A DNA stretch of 59,294 bases from Tessaracoccus caeni (GCF_029211185.1 NZ_JARGDO010000022.1:1-59294), one strand, 5' to 3'; numbered from the stretch's first letter, positions 43,925-53,611 are shown. Program-made: numbers and translations. Notes: a model not told the origin generated them from the sequence alone.

Positions 43925-46066
43925 GTGCCCGCCGCCTCCGCAACGCTCGGACCTGATACCAGCGACACAGGTTCTCGTCGTCCGGCCCCATCGAGCTTCC
44001 GTACCGACATCCAGGCGCTGAGAGCGATCGCCGTCCTCCTCGTCTTCGTCTATCACCTGCGCCCAGACAGAGTGACGGGCGGCTACATCGGCGTCGACGT
44101 GTTCTTCGTCGTCTCCGGTTTCCTGATCACCAGCCACATCATCCGCGACGTCGCCCGCACCGGCCGCGTGAACCTTGGCCCCTTCTGGGCGGCGCGGGCG
44201 CGGCGCATCCTGCCCGCGAGCCTCGTCGCCCTCGCGGCGACGATCCTGCTGACCGCCTGGCTGGCGCCGGTCACGCTGCTCGACGACCTCCGGCGCCACG
44301 CGCTGGGATCGATCTTCTACGTGGTGAACTGGGTGCTGGCCGGGGACGCCGTCGACTATTCCGCAGCGGAGAACGAGGCGACGGCGTTCCAGCACTTCTG
44401 GTCGCTCTCGGTCGAGGAGCAGTTCTATCTCTTCTGGCCGCTCCTGGTGTTCGCCGTCTACTGGATCGTGGTGCGTCGAGCGGGCGCCAAGAGACCCGAT
44501 GACGGTGGGGCTCGACTCCGCGGGGCCCTCTTCGCTGCCTTCGGCACCGTCGTCCTGGTCTCCCTGGTCTATTCGGTGTACGCGGTCGCCGACGGCCGGG
44601 CGGATGCCTACTTCATCACCACCACCAGGATCTGGGAACTCGCTGCCGGCGGCCTGCTCGCGACGCTGCGCTTCGCTCATCTGGCCCGCGGCGTCCGCTA
44701 CCTGCTGGCCTACGCCGGGCTTGCGGCGATCCTCGTCTCCGCGTTCCTGCTCACCAATCAGACCCCCTTCCCCGGGCTGGCCGCCGTTCCTGTGATCCTC
44801 GGGACGGTCGCGGTCATCATGGCGGGAACCCCCGGACGGGATGAGGCGACGTGGTCGCCGTCGCGCTACGACCCGTGGGCGCTCGCGGCGCGATGGCGCC
44901 TGTCCCAGTGGGTCGGCGACCGCTCGTACTCGCTCTACCTGTGGCACTTCCCGGTGATCGTGCTCTGGACGATGGTCGCCGAGCGCGACCTCGACTACCT
45001 CGACTTGATCGGGATGACGGTGACGTCGGTGGTGCTGGCGCACTACAGCTACCAGTTCATCGAGCAGCCCGTGCGACGCGCGCGCTTCTTCGCCGAGTCG
45101 ACGCGGAACTCGCTGCTGGCAGGGCTCGCGTCGATGCTCGTGGTGGCGGCGCTGACCTTCGCCTATCCGCTGATGACGGCTCGGGTGGCCGACGACTGGA
45201 CCGACCTCGCAGCCGAGTCGCGGGAGCTGCCGGCGATCGGCGCGGCCGCGGTGGAAGGTGGCGAGGTTCCCACCTTCACGACCGAAGACGCGATGATGAC
45301 GCCGAGCCCGGCGGATGCGTCGCAGGATCGCAACATCGCGTTCAGCGACGAGAAATGCGTCTCCGACCGCCGGTCCAAGAAGGCGACGCTCAGCTGCACG
45401 GTTGGAGACCCTGAGGCCGAGCTCTCGGTGGTCCTGGTCGGCGACTCGCACGCGCGCATGTACTCCACAGCCCTGGCCGAGATGGCCGAGGACGAAGGAT
45501 GGTTCCTGCGCACCTACCTGCGCAACACCTGCCCGTTCAACCCGGATCCGCGCGAGACCGAGGCGGAGAAGAAGTCGGTCTGCACCGAGCCCAATGCCGA
45601 CGTGATGGAACGGATCCTCGCCGATCCGCCAGACCTGGTGATCACCACGTGGTCGGCGGCCGGCGAGTTCGTCGACGACGGCTCGGCGAGCGCACCCGGC
45701 GCGGACGGGTTTGCGCAGTACTGGAATGTGCTGGAGGACGCAGGCATTCAGGTGCTGGTGCTGCGCGACAGCCCCCGCATGGGCCGGATGATCCCGGACT
45801 GCCTCGCCGAACACTATGAGACGCCCACTCGGTGCGGGGTCTCACCTGACGATGGGCTGCTGGGGGAGGACGTCCTCTCCGACGCGGTGGAGCTGGCCCC
45901 GCAGGTGACGGTCGCCGACTTCACGGACGTCTTCTGCTCCGAGTCCCGGTGCAAGCCCGTGATCGGCAACGTGATCGTCTACAGCGACCACCACCACCTG
46001 ACGGACACCTTCGCGGTGACGATGATCCCGCGGCTGGAGGAGGAAGTGGAGCGGGCGCTCGCCTGA
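43925..46066 (+). CDS. OafA/YrhL-type O-acyltransferase with C-terminal SGNH domain
   Basis: A 713-aa membrane acyltransferase. The AT3 domain (residues 25-400) has RTDIQALRAIAVLLVFVYHL with the conserved His, GGYIGVDVFFVVSGFLITSH and FWSLSVEEQFYLFWPL. The extracytoplasmic C-terminal SGNH domain begins VVLVGDSHARMY (catalytic Ser) and ends DHHHLTDTFAV (Asp and His). It would O-acetylate or acylate sugars of the wall polymer or peptidoglycan outside the membrane. Confidence 0.93.
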   Translation: MPAASATLGPDTSDTGSRRPAPSSFRTDIQALRAIAVLLVFVYHLRPDRVTGGYIGVDVFFVVSGFLITSHIIRDVARTGRVNLGPFWAARARRILPASLVALAATILLTAWLAPVTLLDDLRRHALGSIFYVVNWVLAGDAVDYSAAENEATAFQHFWSLSVEEQFYLFWPLLVFAVYWIVVRRAGAKRPDDGGARLRGALFAAFGTVVLVSLVYSVYAVADGRADAYFITTTRIWELAAGGLLATLRFAHLARGVRYLLAYAGLAAILVSAFLLTNQTPFPGLAAVPVILGTVAVIMAGTPGRDEATWSPSRYDPWALAARWRLSQWVGDRSYSLYLWHFPVIVLWTMVAERDLDYLDLIGMTVTSVVLAHYSYQFIEQPVRRARFFAESTRNSLLAGLASMLVVAALTFAYPLMTARVADDWTDLAAESRELPAIGAAAVEGGEVPTFTTEDAMMTPSPADASQDRNIAFSDEKCVSDRRSKKATLSCTVGDPEAELSVVLVGDSHARMYSTALAEMAEDEGWFLRTYLRNTCPFNPDPRETEAEKKSVCTEPNADVMERILADPPDLVITTWSAAGEFVDDGSASAPGADGFAQYWNVLEDAGIQVLVLRDSPRMGRMIPDCLAEHYETPTRCGVSPDDGLLGEDVLSDAVELAPQVTVADFTDVFCSESRCKPVIGNVIVYSDHHHLTDTFAVTMIPRLEEEVERALA

Positions 46067-46080
46067 CGGCTCCGCGGGAT

Positions 46081-47142
46081 CTAGCCCGCGGGAGTCTCCT
46101 CGTAGCTGCGCAGCATCCGGTCGATGCCGTGCTCCAGGTCGACCTGGGCGCTCCAGCCAAGGGCCTCGACGGCTGAACTGTCCAGGCCCAGGTACTTCGA
46201 TTGGTTGTACGCGCGGTCGTCGGCGTGATCGGGGTTGGCGAAGATCCGCTCCAGCTGCTTCTCCGGGCGGGCCTGCGCGAACTTCAGCGCGAGATCCCGG
46301 ATGCTGACCATGCCACCTGGGTCGGCGACGTTGTACGCCCGGTCGGTGCCGGCCAGCAGCGCGTAGAACATGCCGGCGACGGCGTCGCCGACATAGGTGT
46401 AGGTGCGCATCGCCGCGCCGTCGCTGTTGAGCACGATGTTCTCGCCGCGCACCACGTTGGCCGCGAAGTCGGCCTGCACCCGGCCGTCGTCGAGCGCCAT
46501 GCCGGGGCCGTAGATGTGGCCGAAGCGCACGATCCTGGCGTCCAGGTCGTGCTGGGCTGCGTAGACGCTGGCGATGGTCTCGGCGGCGCGCTTGCCCTCC
46601 GAATAGCTGGCACGCGGATTGAGGAAGTCGAAGCCGCCATAGGAGCTCTCGGGGATGAGCCGGACGTCCTCGGGCTGCGCGCCGTAGACCTCGGAGGAAC
46701 TCATCAGCACGAAGCGGCCCGCGCCCTTGGCGACGCATAGGTCGAGCAGGTTGAAGCTGCCGAGCAGATTGGCCTTGATGGTGGCCACCGGATCGGAGGC
46801 GTGCAGCGCCGGCCGGGCGGCGCTGGCGCCGTGGATGACCAGGTCCAGCGGGCCGTCGAACTCGTGCAGCTGCGTCACGTCGGTGGCCAGCAGCCGGAAG
46901 TCGGGACGATCCAGCACCGGGCCGAGGATGCGGCGGGCCTTGTTCTCGTTGCGCACCAGGCCGACCACCGTGATGCTGGCGTCGCGGGCGTCGTTCAGGC
47001 CGAGCAGCGTGTGCACGGCGTACGAGGGCAGCATGCCGTTGGCGCCGGTGACCAGCACCGTCGTGCCGTTCAACCGCTCCCACGGGAGGGGGCGGTCGAT
47101 GATCTCGGCGACGTCCTGGGCGATCACGGGGGACAGCGTCAT
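46081..47142 (-). CDS. Extended short-chain dehydrogenase/epimerase
   Basis: A 353-aa NAD(P)-dependent enzyme. The dinucleotide site is VLVTGANGMLPSYAVHTLL (the third Gly of the usual GxxGxxG is replaced). The catalytic set is SSSEVYG with Y-S-E-G-K (YxxxK), and NVADPGGMVSIRDLALKFA is typical of NDP-sugar epimerases and decarboxylases. It follows the IspD-like gene by a 1-base stop-start overlap (TGATG), so the substrate is probably the same nucleotide-activated alcohol. It could be the reductase/epimerase step for CDP-polyol formation. Confidence 0.85.
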   Translation of the reverse strand: MTLSPVIAQDVAEIIDRPLPWERLNGTTVLVTGANGMLPSYAVHTLLGLNDARDASITVVGLVRNENKARRILGPVLDRPDFRLLATDVTQLHEFDGPLDLVIHGASAARPALHASDPVATIKANLLGSFNLLDLCVAKGAGRFVLMSSSEVYGAQPEDVRLIPESSYGGFDFLNPRASYSEGKRAAETIASVYAAQHDLDARIVRFGHIYGPGMALDDGRVQADFAANVVRGENIVLNSDGAAMRTYTYVGDAVAGMFYALLAGTDRAYNVADPGGMVSIRDLALKFAQARPEKQLERIFANPDHADDRAYNQSKYLGLDSSAVEALGWSAQVDLEHGIDRMLRSYEETPAG

Positions 47143-47870
47143 CACATCCCCACGATCTGCTGGGTCTCCAGCACGTCGAAGTAGGTGCGGCATACGTAGA
47201 AGTCCTCCGCGGTGGTGATCTTGATGTTCGATCGAGGGCCCTCGACGCGGAACAGCTGACGGCCGTGCGTCTCCATCAGAGTGCAGGAGTCGATCGAGTC
47301 GTGCTCGCCCTCGGCGACCGCTAGGTCGTACAGCGCGAGGATCTCGTCGAGGTGGAAGGTCTGGGGCGCCTGGGCGGCGTAGATGTGGTCGCGTGGGATC
47401 ACCTGGGTGATCATGTCGTCGGGGCTGACGGCGACCGTCTCGTTGAACTTGGTGCAGGTGATCGCGTTGCCCTTGACGCGCGCCATCTCGATGTTGGCCG
47501 AGATCAGCTCGTCGTTGATGAGCGGGCGGACACCGTCGTGCAGTAGGACGATCGTGTCCGACGGATCCTCGACATCGGCGGCGATCGCCCGCAGCGCCTT
47601 GTGCCGGGACTCCTGCCCGGTCTCACCTCCATTGACGACCCAGCGCACCTTCGTGATCTCGTGGCGTCGCAGCAGCTTCTCGGTCAGCGACCGCCAGTCG
47701 GGATGGGTGGCCAGCGCGATGCCGTCGATCTCGGGGTGGTTCTCGAACTTCTCCAGCGTGTGGATCAGGATCGGCTTGCCGTGGATCTCGAGGAACTGTT
47801 TGGGCAGAGCGCGGCTGTTCATGCGGGAGCCGATCCCGCCGGCGAAAATGGCCGCGATGTTGGTGCTCAT
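47142..47870 (-). CDS. IspD/TarI-family cytidylyltransferase
   Basis: A 242-aa nucleotidyltransferase. It has the CTP-binding IAAIFAGGIGSRMNSRALPK, HDGVRPLINDELISAN, and the C-terminal GPRSNIKITTAEDFYV. The MEP-pathway ispD has closely related motifs, but the teichoic-acid setting and lack of ispF favour a TarI-like polyol-5-phosphate (for example ribitol-5-phosphate) cytidylyltransferase. It overlaps the TagF-like gene by 4 bp upstream and the SDR by 1 base downstream, giving one operon. Confidence 0.87.
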   Translation of the reverse strand: MSTNIAAIFAGGIGSRMNSRALPKQFLEIHGKPILIHTLEKFENHPEIDGIALATHPDWRSLTEKLLRRHEITKVRWVVNGGETGQESRHKALRAIAADVEDPSDTIVLLHDGVRPLINDELISANIEMARVKGNAITCTKFNETVAVSPDDMITQVIPRDHIYAAQAPQTFHLDEILALYDLAVAEGEHDSIDSCTLMETHGRQLFRVEGPRSNIKITTAEDFYVCRTYFDVLETQQIVGM

Positions 47871-49837
47871 CGGTTCTCCTCCTGTGCTCCGTCTGAGTTG
47901 GTGCTGGGGGACTCGGCCACCGCGCTCTGGCCATGGCGCTCCGGTGCCACCGCCTCAGCAGGCGGCTCGCCAAGGATCAGCCAATCGATCACCCGGTCGG
48001 AGGAGTGCGTGTCGACGTTGTCGAAGTTCTCCTGACGGAACTGGTCGGTGCGCCAGGTCTCGAAGTCCTCGTCGTGGATGGCGGTGAGCAGCTCGTCGAA
48101 CGTGTGGCACACCTTGCCCGGGGCGGTCTCCTGGTACGGGCGGTGGAAGCCGCGCACCGACGAGTAGACCTGCTCGTCGTAGGCGAAGAACAGCATGGGG
48201 CGGTTGAGCAGCGAGTACTCGTAGATGATCGACGAGTAGTCGGTGATCAGCAGATCGGTGAGCAGCAGCAGGTCGTTGCCGTTGCGGTAGTGGGCCACGT
48301 CGATGAACCGGTCGCGCATGTGCTCCGGGATCGGCACGTTGCCGGGGATGAAGTGGTGCATCCGGAAGGCGACCACCGTGTCCTCGCCGCACAGCTCGTA
48401 GAGCGCCTCGAAGTCGATCTTCTCGTAGGGGTAGGTGGCCTGCCTCGCCCCGCGACCGCGGAAGGTGGGCGCGAACATGATCACCCGCTTGCCCTTGAAC
48501 TCGGGGAAGGCCGCGTAGGCGTCGCGGAGGGAGGCCTCCTGCGCCGTCGGATCGAGGAACGTGTCGATGCGGGGAAGCCCCGTCGGGATGACCGCCTCTT
48601 CCTCGATGCCGAAGGCCTCGGAGTACACGTGCTTGAGGTGGTGGGATCCCGTGATCGTGTAGGTGTACTTGCGGTGGGCGTTGGCCAGGCCGGGGGAGCC
48701 GAACTTGCCGAATCGGCTGTAGCCGACGCTCTTGAAGCCGCTGCCGGCGTGCCAGAGCTGGATGATCTTGGTGTCCGGATTGAGGCTGAGCCATCCGAGC
48801 GGGGGGAAGTAGTCGTCGAGCAGGATGATGTCGGCGCGCCCCATCTCCTGCAGGAGCCGCACGAAGCCCATGGTGGTGGCGGTGCCTGCGGTGCGGAAGG
48901 AGAACTGCATGTCGAACTGCTTGTCGAGGCCGCGCTCGATCATGCGATCGCGGACGGCCAGTAGGTTGCCCTCGATCTGGGCGCGCATCTCGGAGGCGAA
49001 GAGGATGCGGGGCTTGTGCGTCCCCCCGGTCCGTGCGCGAAGCGCCCGTGCCGCGCGGTCTGCCTGCACGCTGCGCTCGTAGATCTCCCGGGCGAGCTTC
49101 TGCTTGCGACCGATGGAGGTCAGGGCCTTGATGGCTTGGCGGCCACGCTTGATCGGATGCTGCAACATGGCGGGCTTCTTCTTCCCGCCGCGCGAGAAGC
49201 TGTAGGCGCGCAGGGCGAGCAGCGGATTGGTGTCGCTCTCGGTGAGACCGAACGAGACGGTATAGACGCTCTTGTTGCCGTTGTAGAGGAAGACGCGAGA
49301 GTGGTCTTCCAGCGCCTCCAGATCGTCGAGGTCCCATTGCGCGCCCACAACGACGCCGGCTTCGGTGCCGTCGTCGAGCCAGGCGTAGAACTTCCAGGTG
49401 CCGTTGGGGAGGAACTTGCGCTTGGCGAACGTGGAGATGTTGACGTAGACGCGGTAGCGCCCGTCGCCCTCGTAGGTCCATTCGACGTCGTGCCCGGCGC
49501 TGACGTCGCGGATGAACAAGGCGCCGAGGCTGGGCAGGGTGTCCGTGTCCGGCTCTCCCGGGTCGTCCTGGCCGGGGGCGCCCGCCGCGGCGACATCGAC
49601 CCCTTCGGCAGACTCCTCTTCCGCGTCACCGTCCTCGGACTCAGCGCCGCCGCCCGCAGGAGCGGATGCGAGTGGCTGCTGGGGAACACCGGCCAGCGTG
49701 AGGCGGCCGGGACGAGGGGCGATCGGCTGACGCTCCGCAGGGTCGTCGCTGCCGGAGGGGGTCCACGTTGCGAGGAGATCGACGGTGAGGTTGACCCGCT
49801 CCCACGCGATGGACGTGACGACGAACTGAGTGGGCAT
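47867..49837 (-). CDS. CDP-glycerol/ribitol glycerophosphotransferase (TagF/TarF-like)
   Basis: A polymerase of about 656 aa. Residues 1-250 are a beta-rich N-terminal region with an acidic, disordered stretch (about 62-100). The GT-B-type catalytic domain follows, with KIIQLWHAGSGFKSVGYSRF, HHLKHVYSEAFGIEEEAVIP, VIMFAPTFRGRGARQATYPY, MHHFIPG and LLLLTDLLITDYSSIIYEYS, the hallmarks of teichoic-acid polymerases. It adds polyol-phosphate from a CDP donor. ATG 49837 is chosen over 49852 because GAGAGGAAG lies just upstream. Confidence 0.92.
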   Translation of the reverse strand: MPTQFVVTSIAWERVNLTVDLLATWTPSGSDDPAERQPIAPRPGRLTLAGVPQQPLASAPAGGGAESEDGDAEEESAEGVDVAAAGAPGQDDPGEPDTDTLPSLGALFIRDVSAGHDVEWTYEGDGRYRVYVNISTFAKRKFLPNGTWKFYAWLDDGTEAGVVVGAQWDLDDLEALEDHSRVFLYNGNKSVYTVSFGLTESDTNPLLALRAYSFSRGGKKKPAMLQHPIKRGRQAIKALTSIGRKQKLAREIYERSVQADRAARALRARTGGTHKPRILFASEMRAQIEGNLLAVRDRMIERGLDKQFDMQFSFRTAGTATTMGFVRLLQEMGRADIILLDDYFPPLGWLSLNPDTKIIQLWHAGSGFKSVGYSRFGKFGSPGLANAHRKYTYTITGSHHLKHVYSEAFGIEEEAVIPTGLPRIDTFLDPTAQEASLRDAYAAFPEFKGKRVIMFAPTFRGRGARQATYPYEKIDFEALYELCGEDTVVAFRMHHFIPGNVPIPEHMRDRFIDVAHYRNGNDLLLLTDLLITDYSSIIYEYSLLNRPMLFFAYDEQVYSSVRGFHRPYQETAPGKVCHTFDELLTAIHDEDFETWRTDQFRQENFDNVDTHSSDRVIDWLILGEPPAEAVAPERHGQSAVAESPSTNSDGAQEENR

Positions 49838-49937
49838 GAGCTTCCTCTCCATGGGCCTCGCGAAGGCACCTCTTGTTGACCGGGCCTAGGATACCGGGAG
49901 CGAGGAGAACCTGAGGGGGGCCTATCCGCGGAGTCGC

Positions 49938-51275
49938 TCAGCTGAAGCGGCGGGCGTGAGTCCTCGCGTCTGCGATCAGCCGCGCGATCGCCGTCGACTC
50001 TTGCCTTCTCAGCTTGAACGACTCGGACGAGCCCTCCCCGATCATGCTGACAAACTCGGCCAAGCCATAGCGCAGCCCGTCCCCGTTGTACTTGTAGTAG
50101 TACTTGCGGTTGTCGCGAGGATCTTCGAAGCGGGTCTCGAAGTACTCCGTGAGCCACCAAGGCGACGGCACGTAGAGATAGCCGCGGGTTCCCGCCACCA
50201 CCAGGTTGCCCTCCGCCTTGACGCCGATCCCGACCTTCGCGGTGGCGACGGCGTGAGGGTAGCTCAGATCGATTCGGGCGAAGAGATCCACCGCGCTGGA
50301 CTCGGGGTGGTAGGTGCGGCAGGACACCTCTGAAGGGTCCAGGCCGAGCAGTTTGATGATCGCCAGCAGAGGGTAGGAGGCGAGCTCGGTGATGGAACCG
50401 CCATCGGGAGCCTCGCGCTCCCGGCCCGAGGGAATCAGCTTGGTGAAGGTGGCGTCCACCGAACGGATGCTTCCGATGGTGCCGCCTCGAGCGATCGCGA
50501 CCATACGCTGGAAGCCGGGCGCGAACGCCGTCTTCAGGGCCTCGAGAAGAACAAGGTTGTTCCGCTCCGCCAGGTCGTGCAGTTCATCGACCTGCTCGGG
50601 CCGAAGTGCCATCGGCTTCTCGCACAGGACATGCACCCCCGCTTCGAGCGCCTGTCTCGCATAGGGCACGTGGGTGTCATGAGGGCTGGCCAGGTAGACC
50701 GCGTCGACATGGGCGAGCAGATCCTCGAGGCTCGCTTCTGCGTGCTCGAGCCCGAAGGCCTGCGCGAAAGCGCTGGTGCTCTGACTGGTCCTGCTCCAGA
50801 CGCTGCTGATCTCGACGCCGGCCACGTAGCGGGACTCCCGGACGAAACGGCGCGCGATCCGGCCTGTCCCCACGACACCCAGTCGCAGCACCCGACCGCC
50901 CTGCCGCAACTGGGTGCTCGACACGCCCGTGGTGCGTTCGAGATAGATCACCTCGCAGTAGTCGCTCAGGTAGTCGAACTTGCCCTCCCAGTCGGACCCG
51001 ATGACGAAGGCGTCGACGCCGTAGCGCTGGATGTCCTGGATCTTCTGGCCTTCGTACTCCTCGACGATCACCTCGTCGGCGAGCCCGGAATCCGTGACGT
51101 TGCGGATGCGCTCCACCAAGGACTGGCGGACGTTGAGCTTGCCACGGGTGGCGTCGTAGCTCTCGCTCGTGACCCCGACGATCAGATGGTCGCCCAGCGC
51201 CCGAGCGCGTTCGAGGAGTCGTCGGTGTCCCTCATGGAACAGGTCGAACGTCCCATACGTGATGACGCGTCTCAA
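49938..51275 (-). CDS. TagD-type cytidylyltransferase - Gfo/Idh/MocA oxidoreductase fusion
   Basis: A 445-aa two-domain protein. Residues 1-126 are a glycerol-3-phosphate cytidylyltransferase (VITYGTFDLFHEGHRRLLER with HxGH, SDWEGKFDYL, and ERTTGVSSTQLR). Residues 129-445 are an NAD(P)-dependent Gfo/Idh/MocA enzyme (RLGVVGTGRIARRFVRES and CEKPMALRP). This joins activation of an alcohol phosphate to a sugar/alcohol redox step. TTG 51275 has GGAGG 6 nt upstream. It is the first gene of the minus-strand polyol set, separated by 100 bp from the TagF-like gene. Confidence 0.92.
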   Translation of the reverse strand: MRRVITYGTFDLFHEGHRRLLERARALGDHLIVGVTSESYDATRGKLNVRQSLVERIRNVTDSGLADEVIVEEYEGQKIQDIQRYGVDAFVIGSDWEGKFDYLSDYCEVIYLERTTGVSSTQLRQGGRVLRLGVVGTGRIARRFVRESRYVAGVEISSVWSRTSQSTSAFAQAFGLEHAEASLEDLLAHVDAVYLASPHDTHVPYARQALEAGVHVLCEKPMALRPEQVDELHDLAERNNLVLLEALKTAFAPGFQRMVAIARGGTIGSIRSVDATFTKLIPSGREREAPDGGSITELASYPLLAIIKLLGLDPSEVSCRTYHPESSAVDLFARIDLSYPHAVATAKVGIGVKAEGNLVVAGTRGYLYVPSPWWLTEYFETRFEDPRDNRKYYYKYNGDGLRYGLAEFVSMIGEGSSESFKLRRQESTAIARLIADARTHARRFS

Positions 51276-51381
51276 GGCACCCTCCGAGTGGCTTCGATCT
51301 CTACGGCCAAGATACTGCGTAGCGGGCGCCCTCCTCTAGGATGACCGCGGGGGCAGCTCTCAGGAAAGGAAGAGAACCGTC

Positions 51382-53580
51382 GTGCCATTGGTCTCGGTGA
51401 TCGTGCCCGTGTACAACGCGGAGCGCCACATACGGGAGTGCCTAACCAGCATCCAGAACCAGACTCTCACCGACTTCGAGCTGATTCTGGTCGATGACGG
51501 GTCTACTGATTCGACCCCGGCCATCCTCGCGGACTTCGTCGCGAGTGAGCCCCGAGCGCGGATCGTCGCAGGCCCCGCGAGGGGCACCGCCGGCGCTGCG
51601 CGCAACCGAGGAATGACGGAGGCGACGGGGGACTACCTCTCCTTCCTCGACTCAGACGACTTCTTCCTTCCCTCTCTGCTGGAGGAGCTCCACACGAAGG
51701 CGGCCGCCGACAAGGCGGATGTCGTGGCGTGCAAGTTCTTCGCCTATAACGATGTGACGAGGGAAGTCCGGCAACCTGAGTGGATGCTGCAACTGGATCA
51801 GCTTCCGCGGAAACAACCCTTCTCCGCCCGCCAGGCCGGTGCCCACCTCTTCACCGCGTTCAACCCGGCGGCATGGAACAAGCTCTTCCGGGCCGAATTC
51901 GTCCGGACGCACGGGTTGCAGTTCCAAGAGCTGAAGCGCGCCAACGACGCATATTTCACCTACATGGCCCTGGCTTTCGCCAGGCGCATCTCCTACCTCG
52001 ACCGTCATCTCGTCAACTATCGCGTCGCGAACAGCACGAGCCTGCAGGCGACGGTGCACGAGAACCCACTCGAGTTCACCGCGGCGCTGGAGGAGATGCG
52101 CGCGACTCTGACGGAGGGCGGCGTCTGGCCGAAGCTCGAGCACGCGTACGGACAGCTGGCGCTGAACATGTGCGTCGGCAACCTCAAGCGTCAGACGACG
52201 GCCCAGTCGTTTCTCGAGATGTACGACGCCTTGCGGGACGGCGTGTTCGAACGGTTCGGCATCCTGGACCGCCCCGACGACTACTTCGTGGACGTCAAGC
52301 ATCGCGAGTGGCGCCGACGCGTGTTGGCCGAGAAGCCCGAGGAGTACTTGTTCCAGCGGGCGCTCGCTGCGGAGACCCGGGCGGAGAAGGCCGGCTTCGA
52401 CGCGAGGGAGGCGGCGAGGAACACCATCGTGAGGGTCGATCCGATCGGTGCGACGGCGGCATCGTCCGCGGACGAGGGAGCGGGGCGCCAAGCGGAGGAC
52501 GCGAATGGTCCCGACGTCTCGGTGATCCTCCCCGTCTACAACACGGCGATGTTCGTGTCCCAGGCGATCGAGAGCGTCCAGCGTCAGACTGGCTGTGAGA
52601 TCGAGATCATCTGCATCGACGACGGTTCGGTGGACGGCAGCGGCGAGATCCTCGACCGTCTCGCCGCCGACGATCCCCGGATTCGTGTGGTCCACCAGGA
52701 CAACGCGGGGCCAGGGCATGCCCGCAACGTCGGCCTCGCTGCTGCCACCGGCCGGTACGTATGCTTCCTCGACAGCGACGACTACTGGCAGCTGGACGGG
52801 CTCGCCGATCTGGTCCGGACGGCGGATGCCTCGGAGTTGGACGTGCTGACCTTCGACGCGATGTGCGTCCGGGAGTCAGGGGTCGAGGACCGGACCTGGA
52901 CCAAGTACGAGACCTACTACCAGCGCCGCCCCTACGACGGCGAATGGACCGGTCCTCAGCTCATGGCGGCGATGCACGGCGCGAAGGAGTACCGGGAGAG
53001 CGCCTGCCTGTGCATGGCCCGCCGACGCTACGTCGCCGAGCGCGGCGTGAGGTTCCCCACCGGGATCCTCCAGGAGGACAACCTGTTCACCTTCGCGCTC
53101 CTGCTCTTCGCGCAGCGGGCCGGTCACTCGCAGACGACCCTCTACGCACGCCGGCTGCGCCCGAACTCGATCGTCACGGCCGGCAGCCGCGAGTCGGCGG
53201 CCCGGGGCTACTTCCTCACCTGGGTCGAGATGGTGCGCCTCCTCCGTGGGCATGATTTCGGCGACACGGAGGTCGCCCTCGCGGTGGGGGCCATCGTCCA
53301 GATGGTGTTCTCATCCGCGCGGCGGGCCACGGCCCGCCTCACCACGGAGACCGTCGGTCGGCTCGCGGAGGTTGATCCCGACGCCGATGCGGCCGCGCTC
53401 TTCTGGGCCCTGAGACGCTCGTGGACCGACGACAAGGCCAAGAAGCGCCTCGAGCGCCAGCTCAAGGACATTCCCGCTCCGAAGGCGCCGGCTGCTCCGA
53501 AAGCGCCCGCCGCGCCGCAGAAGGTGACGTTTGCGCGTCGTGTGAAGCGGCGGCTGAAAAAACTGCTGAAAAAGAAGTGA
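51382..53580 (+). CDS. Tandem GT2-GT2 glycosyltransferase with a polybasic tail
   Basis: A 732-aa protein. The first GT2 domain (residues 3-300) has VSVIVPVYNAERHIRECLTS, LVDDGSTDSTP and FLDSDDFF. The second (376-650) has VSVILPVYNTAMFVSQAIES, CIDDGSVDGSG and FLDSDDYW. A Pro/Ala-rich linker (KAPAAPKAPAAP) and VKRRLKKLLKKK at the end suggest electrostatic anchoring to the membrane. It may add two sugars alternately. GTG 51382 has AGGAAAGGAAGAG upstream. A hairpin follows the stop. Confidence 0.92.
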   Translation: MPLVSVIVPVYNAERHIRECLTSIQNQTLTDFELILVDDGSTDSTPAILADFVASEPRARIVAGPARGTAGAARNRGMTEATGDYLSFLDSDDFFLPSLLEELHTKAAADKADVVACKFFAYNDVTREVRQPEWMLQLDQLPRKQPFSARQAGAHLFTAFNPAAWNKLFRAEFVRTHGLQFQELKRANDAYFTYMALAFARRISYLDRHLVNYRVANSTSLQATVHENPLEFTAALEEMRATLTEGGVWPKLEHAYGQLALNMCVGNLKRQTTAQSFLEMYDALRDGVFERFGILDRPDDYFVDVKHREWRRRVLAEKPEEYLFQRALAAETRAEKAGFDAREAARNTIVRVDPIGATAASSADEGAGRQAEDANGPDVSVILPVYNTAMFVSQAIESVQRQTGCEIEIICIDDGSVDGSGEILDRLAADDPRIRVVHQDNAGPGHARNVGLAAATGRYVCFLDSDDYWQLDGLADLVRTADASELDVLTFDAMCVRESGVEDRTWTKYETYYQRRPYDGEWTGPQLMAAMHGAKEYRESACLCMARRRYVAERGVRFPTGILQEDNLFTFALLLFAQRAGHSQTTLYARRLRPNSIVTAGSRESAARGYFLTWVEMVRLLRGHDFGDTEVALAVGAIVQMVFSSARRATARLTTETVGRLAEVDPDADAAALFWALRRSWTDDKAKKRLERQLKDIPAPKAPAAPKAPAAPQKVTFARRVKRRLKKLLKKK

Positions 53581-53611
53581 TCTCCGGGACGACGGTGTCG
53601 TCCCGGAGATC
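53579..53611. terminator. Hairpin terminator between the GT2-GT2 and GH16 genes
   Basis: gatctccgggacgac and gtcgtcccggagatc pair perfectly (15 bp) around ggt. The plus strand has no U-run after it, but the minus strand continues cacttctttttc, so it is a better terminator for the convergent GH16 gene. Confidence 0.7.

Noticed and set aside
47142..47870. The cytidylyltransferase called as MEP-pathway ispD
   Set aside because: Motifs alone allow it, but no ispF is adjacent, and it is locked in an operon with a TagF-like polymerase and an SDR.
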